From contig JAZADL010000091.1 of assembly GCA_036123635.1 (NCBI GenBank), positions 1-6,994 of the forward strand: DNA of 6,994 nucleotides, given 5' to 3'. Numbering within the stretch: the first letter of the stretch is position 1; each line of letters opens with the position of its first letter. The position numbers and the translations under genes were made by a program. This document shows, one piece after another, positions 1 through 5,830 of the stretch. Under the pieces are notes generated by a model. That model had not been told where the DNA came from, searched no databases, and was given only the letters and a program-made list of their open reading frames with translations. Source of the DNA: UBA9410 sp036123635. Lineage in GTDB: Bacteria > Actinomycetota > Acidimicrobiia > Acidimicrobiales > MedAcidi-G1.

Positions 1-145
1 CAGCGCCACCTCCCGCCGCGTCGCCTCCCAGGTCGTTGACGACCACCTTGGCGCCGTTGGAGGCCAGCATCAAGGCATGCTCCCGGCCGATTCCTCGACC
101 GGCGCCGGTCACGATGGCTACACGGCCCTCGACGATGTTGCCCAT
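1..145 (-). CDS. SDR-family NAD(P)-dependent oxidoreductase, N-terminus only
   Basis: Partial gene: about 48 N-terminal codons are visible and the rest lies beyond the left edge. The product starts MGNIVEGRVAIVTGAGRGIG, which has the first beta strand of a Rossmann fold and the classical short-chain dehydrogenase cofactor motif TGxxxGxG (T13 to G20). The second beta strand ends in VVVNDLGG. An acidic residue there (D38) commonly favours NAD over NADP, but that is only a tendency. The ATG is preceded by AGGAACAGGAG at good spacing, so the start is secure. SDR enzymes oxidise or reduce hydroxyl and carbonyl groups in the cytosol. The NDLGG segment resembles FabG-like and hydroxysteroid-dehydrogenase-like members, but the catalytic Ser-Tyr-Lys residues are outside the window, so the substrate is unknown. 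It is divergent from the hydrolase/reductase pair at 371-2273 and may share its control region. Confidence 0.88.
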   Translation of the reverse strand, partial: MGNIVEGRVAIVTGAGRGIGREHALMLASNGAKVVVNDLGGDAAGGGA

Positions 146-222
146 GGGGGTACTCCTGTTCCTGGGATAGCGACTGGGTCGACATCGGTTCGGTCCGACG
201 TCGCGACGGCACCGAGCCTGCC

Positions 223-238
223 ACCGGACGGGTCCGGT
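223..238. promoter_or_regulatory. 16-bp inverted repeat in the divergent intergenic region (candidate operator)
   Basis: ACCGGAC-GG-GTCCGGT is a perfect inverted repeat with 7-base arms and a 2-base centre. It lies 78 bp upstream of the dehydrogenase start (145) and 133 bp upstream of the hydrolase start (371), in the 225-bp space between the two divergent genes. A dimeric repressor site is a reasonable reading. No regulator gene is in the window and I found no convincing -35/-10 pair next to it. A related motif, CGGTCCGA, occurs nearby at 191-198. The rest of the region (146-222, 239-370) shows nothing else I can support. Confidence 0.4.
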
Positions 239-370
239 TGCCCATGCGGGTACACCAGTAGCGAGATCTTGGCCACAAACGAACTATCTGGAGAAGGTTG
301 TTCTGACCACGCCAGCAATCAGGGTGCCTACAGATCCCTAGCAGTCCCGAATGCCACCTAGGGTCAGCCT

Positions 371-1360
371 GTGGCGACGGGTGATGACAGGGGGCGAGGC
401 ACAGCCATTCCCTACGAGACGGGCCTTCACGAGGTGGCGGACGGGGTGTTCGCATACCTGCAGCCAGACGGGGGCTGGGGCTGGTCAAACGCTGGATTGT
501 TTGCCACGAGAGATTCTTCTTTGCTCGTTGACACCCTTTTCGACCAGGTCCTCACTCGTCAGATGCTCGACGCGATGGAGCCTGTGACCGCTACCCGCCC
601 AATCGATACGGTGGTGAACACCCACGCCAACGGTGATCACTGCTACGGCAACGGACTTCTCGAAGGTGCAGAGATCGTCACCACCGAAGCTGCCGCTCGC
701 GAGATGGGCGCCGTACCTCCGTCTGCATTGGTCGCCCTCCTCCAAGCCGATTTGGACCCGGTCACTGCCGAATACATCCAAGAAGCCTTCGGGGGCTTTG
801 AGTTCGGGGGGATCACCATCCCAGAGCCGACACAGACGTTCTCCGGTCGACTCGAACTCAAACTCGGCGACCACCCTGTTCACCTAGAACAGGTGGGCCC
901 AGCCCACACGGCGGGCGACTTGATTGTTCACCTACCCGACGAGTCCACCGTTTTCACCGGAGACATCCTCTTTGTGAACGGCACCCCGATTGTCTGGGAC
1001 GGACCGATCGCCAACTGGGTGGCAGCTTGCGACCGGATCCTTGAACTCGGTTGCGACGTCATCGTTCCCGGCCACGGGCCACTCACGGACGCTGGCGGCG
1101 TATTGGCTGTCCGCGATTACCTCACCTGGCTGGAAGATGCCTGTCGCTCCCGTCACAAGGAAGGACTCGCCGCCGCAGACACCATTTCCGACCTGGCAAC
1201 CTCCGAGGAATTCGCCCCCTACCGTGAATGGGGAGAGTGGGAACGGCTAGCCGTCAACGTCCGAGCCGCGTACCGTGAGATCGACGGCGACGACGGGACG
1301 ATCCCGAGTTCATTTGTAGAAATGGCCGCCGAGATGGCAATGCTCGCTGCCGGTGGTTGA
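371..1360 (+). CDS. Metallo-beta-lactamase-fold metallo-hydrolase with a variant HxNxDH motif
   Basis: A 329-residue cytosolic hydrolase of the MBL superfamily. The signature runs in order: LLVDTLFD (D54), the metal motif THANGDH (H85, N87, D89, H90), GPAHTAGD (H179), FTGDILF (D198) and VPGHG (H235). These correspond to the usual metal ligands, except that the second His of HxHxDH is Asn. About 80 C-terminal residues (250-329) are helix-rich and Trp/acidic-rich, perhaps a lid or dimer segment. Family members hydrolyse thioesters, lactones, esters, sulfates or phosphodiesters, so no substrate can be named. The start is GTG at 371: an in-frame TAG at 359-361 rules out anything longer, and a weak AGGG lies 7 bases upstream. 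It is followed after 43 bp by the reductase at 1404 on the same strand, so co-transcription is likely. No signal peptide is seen. Confidence 0.9.
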   Translation: MATGDDRGRGTAIPYETGLHEVADGVFAYLQPDGGWGWSNAGLFATRDSSLLVDTLFDQVLTRQMLDAMEPVTATRPIDTVVNTHANGDHCYGNGLLEGAEIVTTEAAAREMGAVPPSALVALLQADLDPVTAEYIQEAFGGFEFGGITIPEPTQTFSGRLELKLGDHPVHLEQVGPAHTAGDLIVHLPDESTVFTGDILFVNGTPIVWDGPIANWVAACDRILELGCDVIVPGHGPLTDAGGVLAVRDYLTWLEDACRSRHKEGLAAADTISDLATSEEFAPYREWGEWERLAVNVRAAYREIDGDDGTIPSSFVEMAAEMAMLAAGG

Positions 1361-1403
1361 CCTGATTCCGTTACCCCTCACGTGAGAGACCGAGGAGAGA
1401 ACA

Positions 1404-2273
1404 ATGTCCACCTGCAGCTTTGTGGGCCTGGGGGTCATGGGCTATCCCATGGCAGGCCACCTCCAGGCCGCTGGTCACGCCACGACCGTCTACAACCGCA
1501 CCACAGCCAGAGCCGACGATTGGGTCGACCAGCATGGTGGGGCCTCTGCGCCGACTCCCCGAGAGGCCGCCACCGGAGCTGAAGCCGTCATGGTTTGTGT
1601 CGGCAACGACGACGACCTGCGCTCGGTCGTTTTCGGAGACGAGGGGGTGCTGGCTGGCATGGCCGCTGGTTCGACATTGGTCGACCACACCACTGCGTCG
1701 GCCAAGGTGGCGCAAGAGATCGCAAGCCACGCTTCCGAACAGGGGGTGGGGTTTGTTGACGCTCCGGTATCCGGAGGCCAGGCCGGTGCTGAGAATGGGC
1801 AACTATCGGTGATGTGTGGCGGCGACCCTGAGGTGTTTTCCCGGGTTGAGCCCCTGATGGAGGCCTACGCCAAGGCCACCGTCCTCGTTGGCGAGGTTGG
1901 ATCTGGGCAACTCACCAAGATGGTCAATCAGGTCTGTATTGCCGGCCTGATTCAGGGCTTATCCGAAGCACTTGATTTTGCTCGCCGTTCCGGCCTTGAT
2001 GAAGAGAAGGTGCTGGCGGCTATCAGCAAGGGTGCCTCCGGCTCGTGGCAGATGGACAACAGGGCTCACACCATGCTTGAGCGTCACTTCGACCACGGGT
2101 TCGCCTTGGACTGGATGCGTAAGGACCTTGGCATCGTCTTTGATGAGGCGGAACGCATCGGCGCCACACTTCCGGTCACGGCGATGGTCGACCAGTTCTA
2201 TGCCCGTCTCCAGCGAGAGGGCCATGGCCGGTGGGACACCAGCTCGCTGATCGAATTGCTTCGCGACGACTGA
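1404..2273 (+). CDS. NAD(P)-dependent beta-hydroxyacid dehydrogenase (3-hydroxyisobutyrate dehydrogenase-like)
   Basis: A 289-residue protein, the normal length for this family, which interconverts short beta-hydroxyacids and semialdehydes using NAD(P) (3-hydroxyisobutyrate, tartronate semialdehyde and relatives). The N-terminal dinucleotide motif is FVGLGVMGYPMAGHL (residues 6-20). The substrate-binding loop is DAPVSGGQAGAENG (119-132, S123, G124, G125). The catalytic motif GQLTKMVNQ carries Lys172 and Asn175, and RKDLG (K240) is the conserved C-terminal motif, so all key residues are present. N31-R32 after the second strand (VYNRT) is common in NADP-using members. A strong ribosome binding site, GAGGAGAG, lies just upstream of the ATG. 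It is probably in an operon with the hydrolase upstream; the shared substrate is not evident. Family assignment is firm; the exact reaction is not. Confidence 0.92.
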   Translation: MSTCSFVGLGVMGYPMAGHLQAAGHATTVYNRTTARADDWVDQHGGASAPTPREAATGAEAVMVCVGNDDDLRSVVFGDEGVLAGMAAGSTLVDHTTASAKVAQEIASHASEQGVGFVDAPVSGGQAGAENGQLSVMCGGDPEVFSRVEPLMEAYAKATVLVGEVGSGQLTKMVNQVCIAGLIQGLSEALDFARRSGLDEEKVLAAISKGASGSWQMDNRAHTMLERHFDHGFALDWMRKDLGIVFDEAERIGATLPVTAMVDQFYARLQREGHGRWDTSSLIELLRDD

Positions 2274-2280
2274 AGCTTGC

Positions 2281-2293
2281 CGTCGGGCCGACG
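2281..2293. terminator. Short palindrome between convergent genes (possible weak bidirectional terminator)
   Basis: CGTCGG-G-CCGACG is a perfect inverted repeat in the 32-bp gap between the reductase stop (2273) and the dioxygenase stop (2306). The position suits a bidirectional transcription stop, but the loop is too short to form as drawn and there is no T-tract on either side. It is therefore a weak candidate. Confidence 0.22.
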
Positions 2294-2305
2294 AGAAGCG
2301 TGGTC

Positions 2306-3172
2306 CTAGGCCGTCGGCTCTGTCCCGGCGACTGTGGTCCGGTGTAGTTCCCGGCGCTGGCCCCCGTAGTCATTTAGCGCTACGTGTTGGGTAGACCGGT
2401 TGTCCCAGAGCACAACGTCGCCGTCTGACCATCGGTGGCGGAAGGTGAACCGGATATGGGTGCTGAATTCGTGTAGCCAACTCAGGAGACGCTGCTCCTC
2501 GCGGGAACCCTCCTCGGTGTCGTCGCCGACTCCTGGCCCCTGGAGGCCACGCACGTAGGTCCCGTTGAAGAACAAGCTGCGCCTTCCCGTCTCAGGGTGT
2601 GTGCACAACAGCGGGTGGTTTCGGGTGTCCTCAGCCGATTCCGAGGTGCGGATGTCCATACCTGACAGTCCGGAGTGCAGCGCTTGCTGGGCGGGCGAGT
2701 ATGAGGCACTAGCCGAGTGCACGCATGTGATCTTCTCGAAGCGTTCCCGCATTTCCTCTGGTAGGGCATCGTGGGCAGCTGTCGTCGATGCCCAGACCGT
2801 GTCGCCTCCGACCTTTGGAACTTCCAAGGCGTGCAGGACCGTAAAGGCGGGTGGGGCGTCCAGAAATGAGAAGTCGCTATGCCATACCCCGCCGAAGTTG
2901 AACGCCTCCACTTCGGTGGCTTCTTTGACGACCTTGATGACCTCCGGATGCTCTGGTACGGGCTGGACGAATGGCACCGGCGAGAAGTCGCCTAGTAGGT
3001 GGCTGAACTCGGCCTGTTGGCCGGCAGACAGGTTCTGTTCGGGAACTACCAACACCTCGTGGTCACAGAGGGCGTTTCGCAACTCGGTCACTACCGCCGG
3101 GTCCATGTCGGGTGCTAGTTGCACCCCATCGACTCGGGCACCCAGGACGCCTGTCAGGCGGGAGACCTCCAC
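2306..3172 (-). CDS. TauD/TfdA-family Fe(II)/2-oxoglutarate-dependent dioxygenase
   Basis: A 288-residue cytosolic non-heme iron oxygenase, the usual length for the taurine dioxygenase family. Such enzymes hydroxylate a substrate using O2 and 2-oxoglutarate, often cleaving taurine, other sulfonates, sulfate esters or aryloxyacids. The iron ligands are visible: H98 and D100 in the HxD motif WHSDFSF, and the distal H263 in RSTQHVALNDY. The 2-oxoglutarate-binding region is GGDTVWA (T125) and RRELHRTTV (R274/R278). GTG at 3172 is the only reasonable start: a TAA lies in frame four codons upstream and family homology begins within the first few residues. A GTCCGG-type hairpin abuts the start codon. 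The gene converges on the reductase. Its substrate is unknown; taurine is only one of many options. Confidence 0.93.
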   Translation of the reverse strand: MEVSRLTGVLGARVDGVQLAPDMDPAVVTELRNALCDHEVLVVPEQNLSAGQQAEFSHLLGDFSPVPFVQPVPEHPEVIKVVKEATEVEAFNFGGVWHSDFSFLDAPPAFTVLHALEVPKVGGDTVWASTTAAHDALPEEMRERFEKITCVHSASASYSPAQQALHSGLSGMDIRTSESAEDTRNHPLLCTHPETGRRSLFFNGTYVRGLQGPGVGDDTEEGSREEQRLLSWLHEFSTHIRFTFRHRWSDGDVVLWDNRSTQHVALNDYGGQRRELHRTTVAGTEPTA

Positions 3173-3173
3173 G

Positions 3174-3192
3174 CCCGGACCTTACGTCCGGG
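3174..3192 (-). promoter_or_regulatory. Inverted repeat touching the dioxygenase start codon
   Basis: CCCGGAC-CTTAC-GTCCGGG is a perfect repeat with 7-base arms and a 5-base loop. It ends one base before the GTG start of the dioxygenase. In the mRNA the only Shine-Dalgarno-like bases (GTAAGG) fall in the loop and the first base of the 3' arm, so a folded hairpin could limit ribosome access. As DNA, it could equally be a protein-binding site. It shares the half-site CCGGAC/GTCCGG with the repeat at 223-238 but has a different spacer. Confidence 0.45.
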
Positions 3193-3535
3193 AGCGTTCC
3201 CTGAAGAGACCGGCACAGAACTTGAATGGTGACGTCCGGTCCGAATATGTCACAACAAGTCCTTCGGTCCCGCGGACCTGAGGTGTCCACTTGGCCGACA
3301 TGCCTAGTTCGATTTGTTTCTGGGGCATGTAGAGTTACAGGTGAGAGGCGTGACTGCGCCCCGGTGAACGGTGTTTCAGCTCCCGATCAGGAGTTATCCA
3401 ACCGCTCAGGGGTAGGCGGAGCGCCTCTCTTCACCGTTTTCTGCTGATCTTCCCCAACACAGGCAGGGGTTTCGCATTGGTGGTTACGTCCCCTAGGGCG
3501 AGAGACCATCGACAAACTCCCCGCAGTGCAAGGCC
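3193..3535. other. Gene-free stretch with several inverted repeats; possible 5' leader or small RNA
   Basis: No coding region here is convincing on either strand. Visible structures are: GGTCC-CGC-GGACC (3266-3278); TGTA-N4-TACA (3328-3339); AGCTCC/GGAGTT with a 6-base loop (3378-3395, one G-U pair); AGGCG-GAG-CGCCT (3414-3426), which competes with CGCTC/GAGCG (3403-3423); and an outer pair CGGTGAA (3362-3368)/TTCACCG (3430-3436) enclosing these, followed on the plus strand by TTTT. Together they could fold as a branched RNA on either strand. On the minus strand they would lie in a long leader of the dioxygenase. A five-codon plus-strand frame (3350-3367) has a good Shine-Dalgarno-like AGGTGAGAGG but no gene follows it. 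I recognise no known riboswitch, and 3437-3535 shows nothing further. Confidence 0.3.
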
Positions 3536-3898
3536 TCATTCCGAAATAGCACCTGCGCGAGATGAACGGATGGCGAAGACAAGCCCCCAGAAGCCGCCAC
3601 CGATGACACCGCCAAGCATCTGCTGAAGGACATTGGCCCCTCCCATGCCGATTCCCAATAGTGGGATAGCGAGTGTGAGGTAGGCAACACCCGTCATCCT
3701 TGGAGTGAGGCGACGTCGGCGTAGCCCGACGGAGACGAGGAGTGCTGCAAGTGGGGGAAGTGGAACGAAAGTGGCTAGAGCCTCGGCTCCGCCAAATACT
3801 CCGTCTCTCGAGAAGAACTCCTCGGCTGAGGCAATGAACAAACCTGTGAAGAGGCCGGTGAGTATCGCCGTCAGGAAGATCCGGCCGCTGATCCGCAC
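3536..3898 (-). CDS. Small integral membrane protein, unknown function
   Basis: A 120-residue hydrophobic protein that I do not recognise. Four membrane segments can be read at about residues 7-25, 38-59, 68-88 and 92-110. An Arg cluster (R60-R63) lies between the second and third, and a short basic tail (RSSRAG) follows the last. Helix 4 is Gly-rich (LGGVIGGGFWG), suggesting close helix packing. By the positive-inside rule the Arg loop and both ends would face the cytoplasm. The start is GTG at 3898: an in-frame TGA lies five codons upstream and AGGA sits about 7 bases before the start. The gene begins 46 bp after the stop of the nuclease on the same strand, with no terminator-like hairpin between, so it may be co-transcribed. 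The coding call rests on the coherent hydrophobic pattern; the function is open. Confidence 0.68.
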   Translation of the reverse strand: MRISGRIFLTAILTGLFTGLFIASAEEFFSRDGVFGGAEALATFVPLPPLAALLVSVGLRRRRLTPRMTGVAYLTLAIPLLGIGMGGANVLQQMLGGVIGGGFWGLVFAIRSSRAGAISE

Positions 3899-3944
3899 CG
3901 AGAAATCCTGTCAGAGTCTCCCGGTGTAGATGCGCACAGGCGGT

Positions 3945-5711
3945 TTATGGGCCTCCGGGGAGGGACTCGCACGGCTCGCCGTCGTCGTCGCCATCTAGAC
4001 GTGCCACGTCGCCGAAGTACGGGAAGTAGGTGTCAAACCACGCCTTCGCCGCCGGGTAGGTGGAGAAGTCTGAGCAGTTCTTGGTGTTACCTGGGTTGTC
4101 AGGCACTCCGGAGGTCGTAGCCGGCGATGTGCCCGTCGTAGTCGTGGTGGTCGTAGACGTCAGATGGGAGAAGGGAATTCTCGTCAAAATCTCCGCTTCC
4201 CTGCAGGGGTCGTGTCCTTCGGGATGGGTTTCTTGGAGCATCTCCCCGAAGTCATTTGTCGTGACGTGGCAGAGCAAGTACAGACCTGCTTCTTCCAGAA
4301 ATTTCATGACGTCATGATGGATGTCCTTACCTCTCGGGTTTTTCGCAAGATCGAAGATTCCTTGCCGCCCGTAGTAATTGTCTTTTGGTGTTGGTCCCGA
4401 GGTGAAGGTTGTTTCTTTGATCTCCCTTTGTTCAAGTTCACTGACCAGGAGACCCCACTCGGTTTGGGTGACTACCGCGATGTCGTACATGAGGGCATTG
4501 CGGATTGGGAACATGATTGCCATGACCCTGTGGAAGGCTTTCTCGTCTTCGCTTAGTCCGTCTTGTGAGGACCTCTGAAGTTCGTCTCCGTCAAAGGCGG
4601 GGGTTCCTCTCGCCGGGAGTGCCTCGCCTCGGGCATTTACCGCCACTGCTTCGTTTGCTGCAAAGAGGAAGTTCCCATCGCGATCGACGATCGCTTCGGT
4701 TCCCGGGTCAAGCCCGGTCTGATGCGGAGTTCCTGTGAAGATGCAGTAACCCAAGGAATCGATATTGCAGGCGTATGTATCTGCCGGTCGGCCCTTTCCG
4801 GCATCTCCCCCGCTCGATTGACCACCGTTTCCCCCAGTGGTGGTGGGAGGGGTGGTCGCCTGAGGTGCCGTCGTGGTGGAAGCAGTGGCTGCGGGAGCCA
4901 CAGATGTGGTTGTCGTGGCGTTACTGGGGGCCTCGTCACATCCTTCCAACATTGTCTGTAGAGCGTCTGTCTCACTGCTTGTGGCAGTTAGTCCCCATCG
5001 GGCTTTGATATCTACCCAGGAGTATGCGTACTGGCACCAATAACGGGAATCAGGGGGCCTCCACTCGTCGGGTCCTCTAGCTCCCTTGGAACGGTTCGCT
5101 GACGCGGTTACCGCGATCAGGTGCTGTGGGTCCGCCAGGTTGTTGTAGTAGTCGCGTTTGTTCGCCGCCGACCACGCCCATCCACCGGAGGCGTGAGCGT
5201 TGGCGAGCGGAACGAAGTGATCGATGTCCAGTGACCCCGGATCATCCACGTACGTACCGGTAAAAGCGTCAAACCATTGACCGCCAATGACTTTGCACCC
5301 TGAAGGGTCCATCTCCACAGAGATCAGGGACTCGAGGATGAGGACTTCGTGACGGGTGTTGATGCAGTCACTATCTGCATCTGACCAGCCTGAACCCCAG
5401 TCGTCACGGTCGTAGTCCGCTTGCGGAGTGGTGTCGTTGATCTGCAGGTCGCCTAGGAGGTCCACCATCGAGTCTTGGTGTACGACGGCAACCGTGGTTG
5501 TTGGGGGAGTCGTTGGAGGTGTGACGCTCGTTGACGTTGACGTTGACGTTGACGCCGCGGTCGTGGTCGGTGCACGAGTGGTCGTTGGTGTGGGAGCGGT
5601 CGTATTCGAGGCCGGCACAGTGGTGGTTGCCGCTGGTGCAACGGTTCCGGCACTACTGGAGCATGCCGAGGCCACGAGCAACGCAGCGACCGCGACTTTG
5701 GACTGCTTCAC
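3945..5711 (-). CDS. Secreted (probable lipoprotein) DUF1524/HNH-family nuclease with unknown middle domain and Excalibur C-terminus
   Basis: A 588-residue exported protein. Starting from GTG at 5711 gives MKQSKVAVAALLVASAC, a short signal peptide ending in a lipobox-like ASA-C (Cys17), so lipid anchoring is likely; AxA cleavage by signal peptidase I is the alternative. The frame can run up to a TTG at 5786, but that adds 25 residues before the signal peptide and starts inside a terminator. Domains: Thr/Ser/Pro linker (about 18-76); a DUF1524-type HNH nuclease (about 80-260) with TRHEVL, DIDHFVPLANAH and ASANRSKGARGPDEW, the first His being the expected catalytic base; a Thr-rich linker with Gly-rich end (about 263-308); an unrecognised domain (about 312-517) with two Cys pairs; a Thr linker; and an Excalibur motif at the end (DGDDDGEPCE), which binds calcium in related proteins. 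It probably degrades extracellular DNA or RNA. No Shine-Dalgarno sequence is obvious at 5711. Confidence 0.87.
   Translation of the reverse strand: MKQSKVAVAALLVASACSSSAGTVAPAATTTVPASNTTAPTPTTTRAPTTTAASTSTSTSTSVTPPTTPPTTTVAVVHQDSMVDLLGDLQINDTTPQADYDRDDWGSGWSDADSDCINTRHEVLILESLISVEMDPSGCKVIGGQWFDAFTGTYVDDPGSLDIDHFVPLANAHASGGWAWSAANKRDYYNNLADPQHLIAVTASANRSKGARGPDEWRPPDSRYWCQYAYSWVDIKARWGLTATSSETDALQTMLEGCDEAPSNATTTTSVAPAATASTTTAPQATTPPTTTGGNGGQSSGGDAGKGRPADTYACNIDSLGYCIFTGTPHQTGLDPGTEAIVDRDGNFLFAANEAVAVNARGEALPARGTPAFDGDELQRSSQDGLSEDEKAFHRVMAIMFPIRNALMYDIAVVTQTEWGLLVSELEQREIKETTFTSGPTPKDNYYGRQGIFDLAKNPRGKDIHHDVMKFLEEAGLYLLCHVTTNDFGEMLQETHPEGHDPCREAEILTRIPFSHLTSTTTTTTTGTSPATTSGVPDNPGNTKNCSDFSTYPAAKAWFDTYFPYFGDVARLDGDDDGEPCESLPGGP
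5531..5554. repeat. Hexanucleotide tandem repeat, 4 x TTGACG
   Basis: Four perfect tandem copies of TTGACG on the plus strand lie inside the nuclease gene and encode the alternating Ser-Thr run of the first linker. Because the unit is six bases, gain or loss of copies would keep the reading frame and change only linker length. It is embedded in a broader low-complexity Thr/Ser/Pro-coding stretch (about 5480-5660). Confidence 0.8.
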
Positions 5712-5783
5712 GGATCGAGTTTGCCAGCTCTCACCGGGAGAGAGTGGGGCGACATCGGAGCCCAGGTGAGACCCACAAACGCG

Positions 5784-5807
5784 CAAAGACCCCCGCCGAA
5801 GCGGGGG
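5784..5807 (-). terminator. Rho-independent terminator of the small basic protein gene
   Basis: Read on the minus strand: CCCCCGC-TTCG-GCGGGGG followed by TCTTTG. This is a perfect 7-bp, all-G/C stem closed by the extra-stable cUUCGg tetraloop, with a short U-rich tail. It lies 24 bp after the stop codon of the 38-residue gene at 5831-5947 and before the nuclease start at 5711, so the nuclease probably has its own promoter. I did not find a convincing one in the remaining 70 bp. The U-tract is short, but the stem is strong. Confidence 0.78.
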
Positions 5808-5830
5808 CCACTAATCCCCGTCCCGTCCCA

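Noticed and set aside
1377..1386. Palindrome CTCACGTGAG just before the reductase gene
   Set aside because: Only 10 bp, in a 43-bp gap within a likely operon, and not repeated elsewhere in the window.
2565..3281. 238-codon plus-strand open frame
   Set aside because: It is antisense to the dioxygenase, whose iron and 2-oxoglutarate motifs are intact. Its own translation shows no recognisable domain.
3226..3447. 73-codon plus-strand open frame in the gene-free region
   Set aside because: No ribosome binding site, no recognisable motif, and a low-information composition.
3300..3450. Possible tRNA (TTCGA-like loop on plus, D-arm-like GGTTGGAT on minus)
   Set aside because: No acceptor stem pairing, no correct T-stem, and the anticodon-like hairpin has the wrong stem and loop lengths.
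4304..4317. Perfect 14-bp palindrome TCATGACGTCATGA
   Set aside because: It lies inside the nuclease coding sequence, and a palindrome this long is not surprising in a 7-kb window (about 0.4 expected by chance). No context supports a regulatory role.
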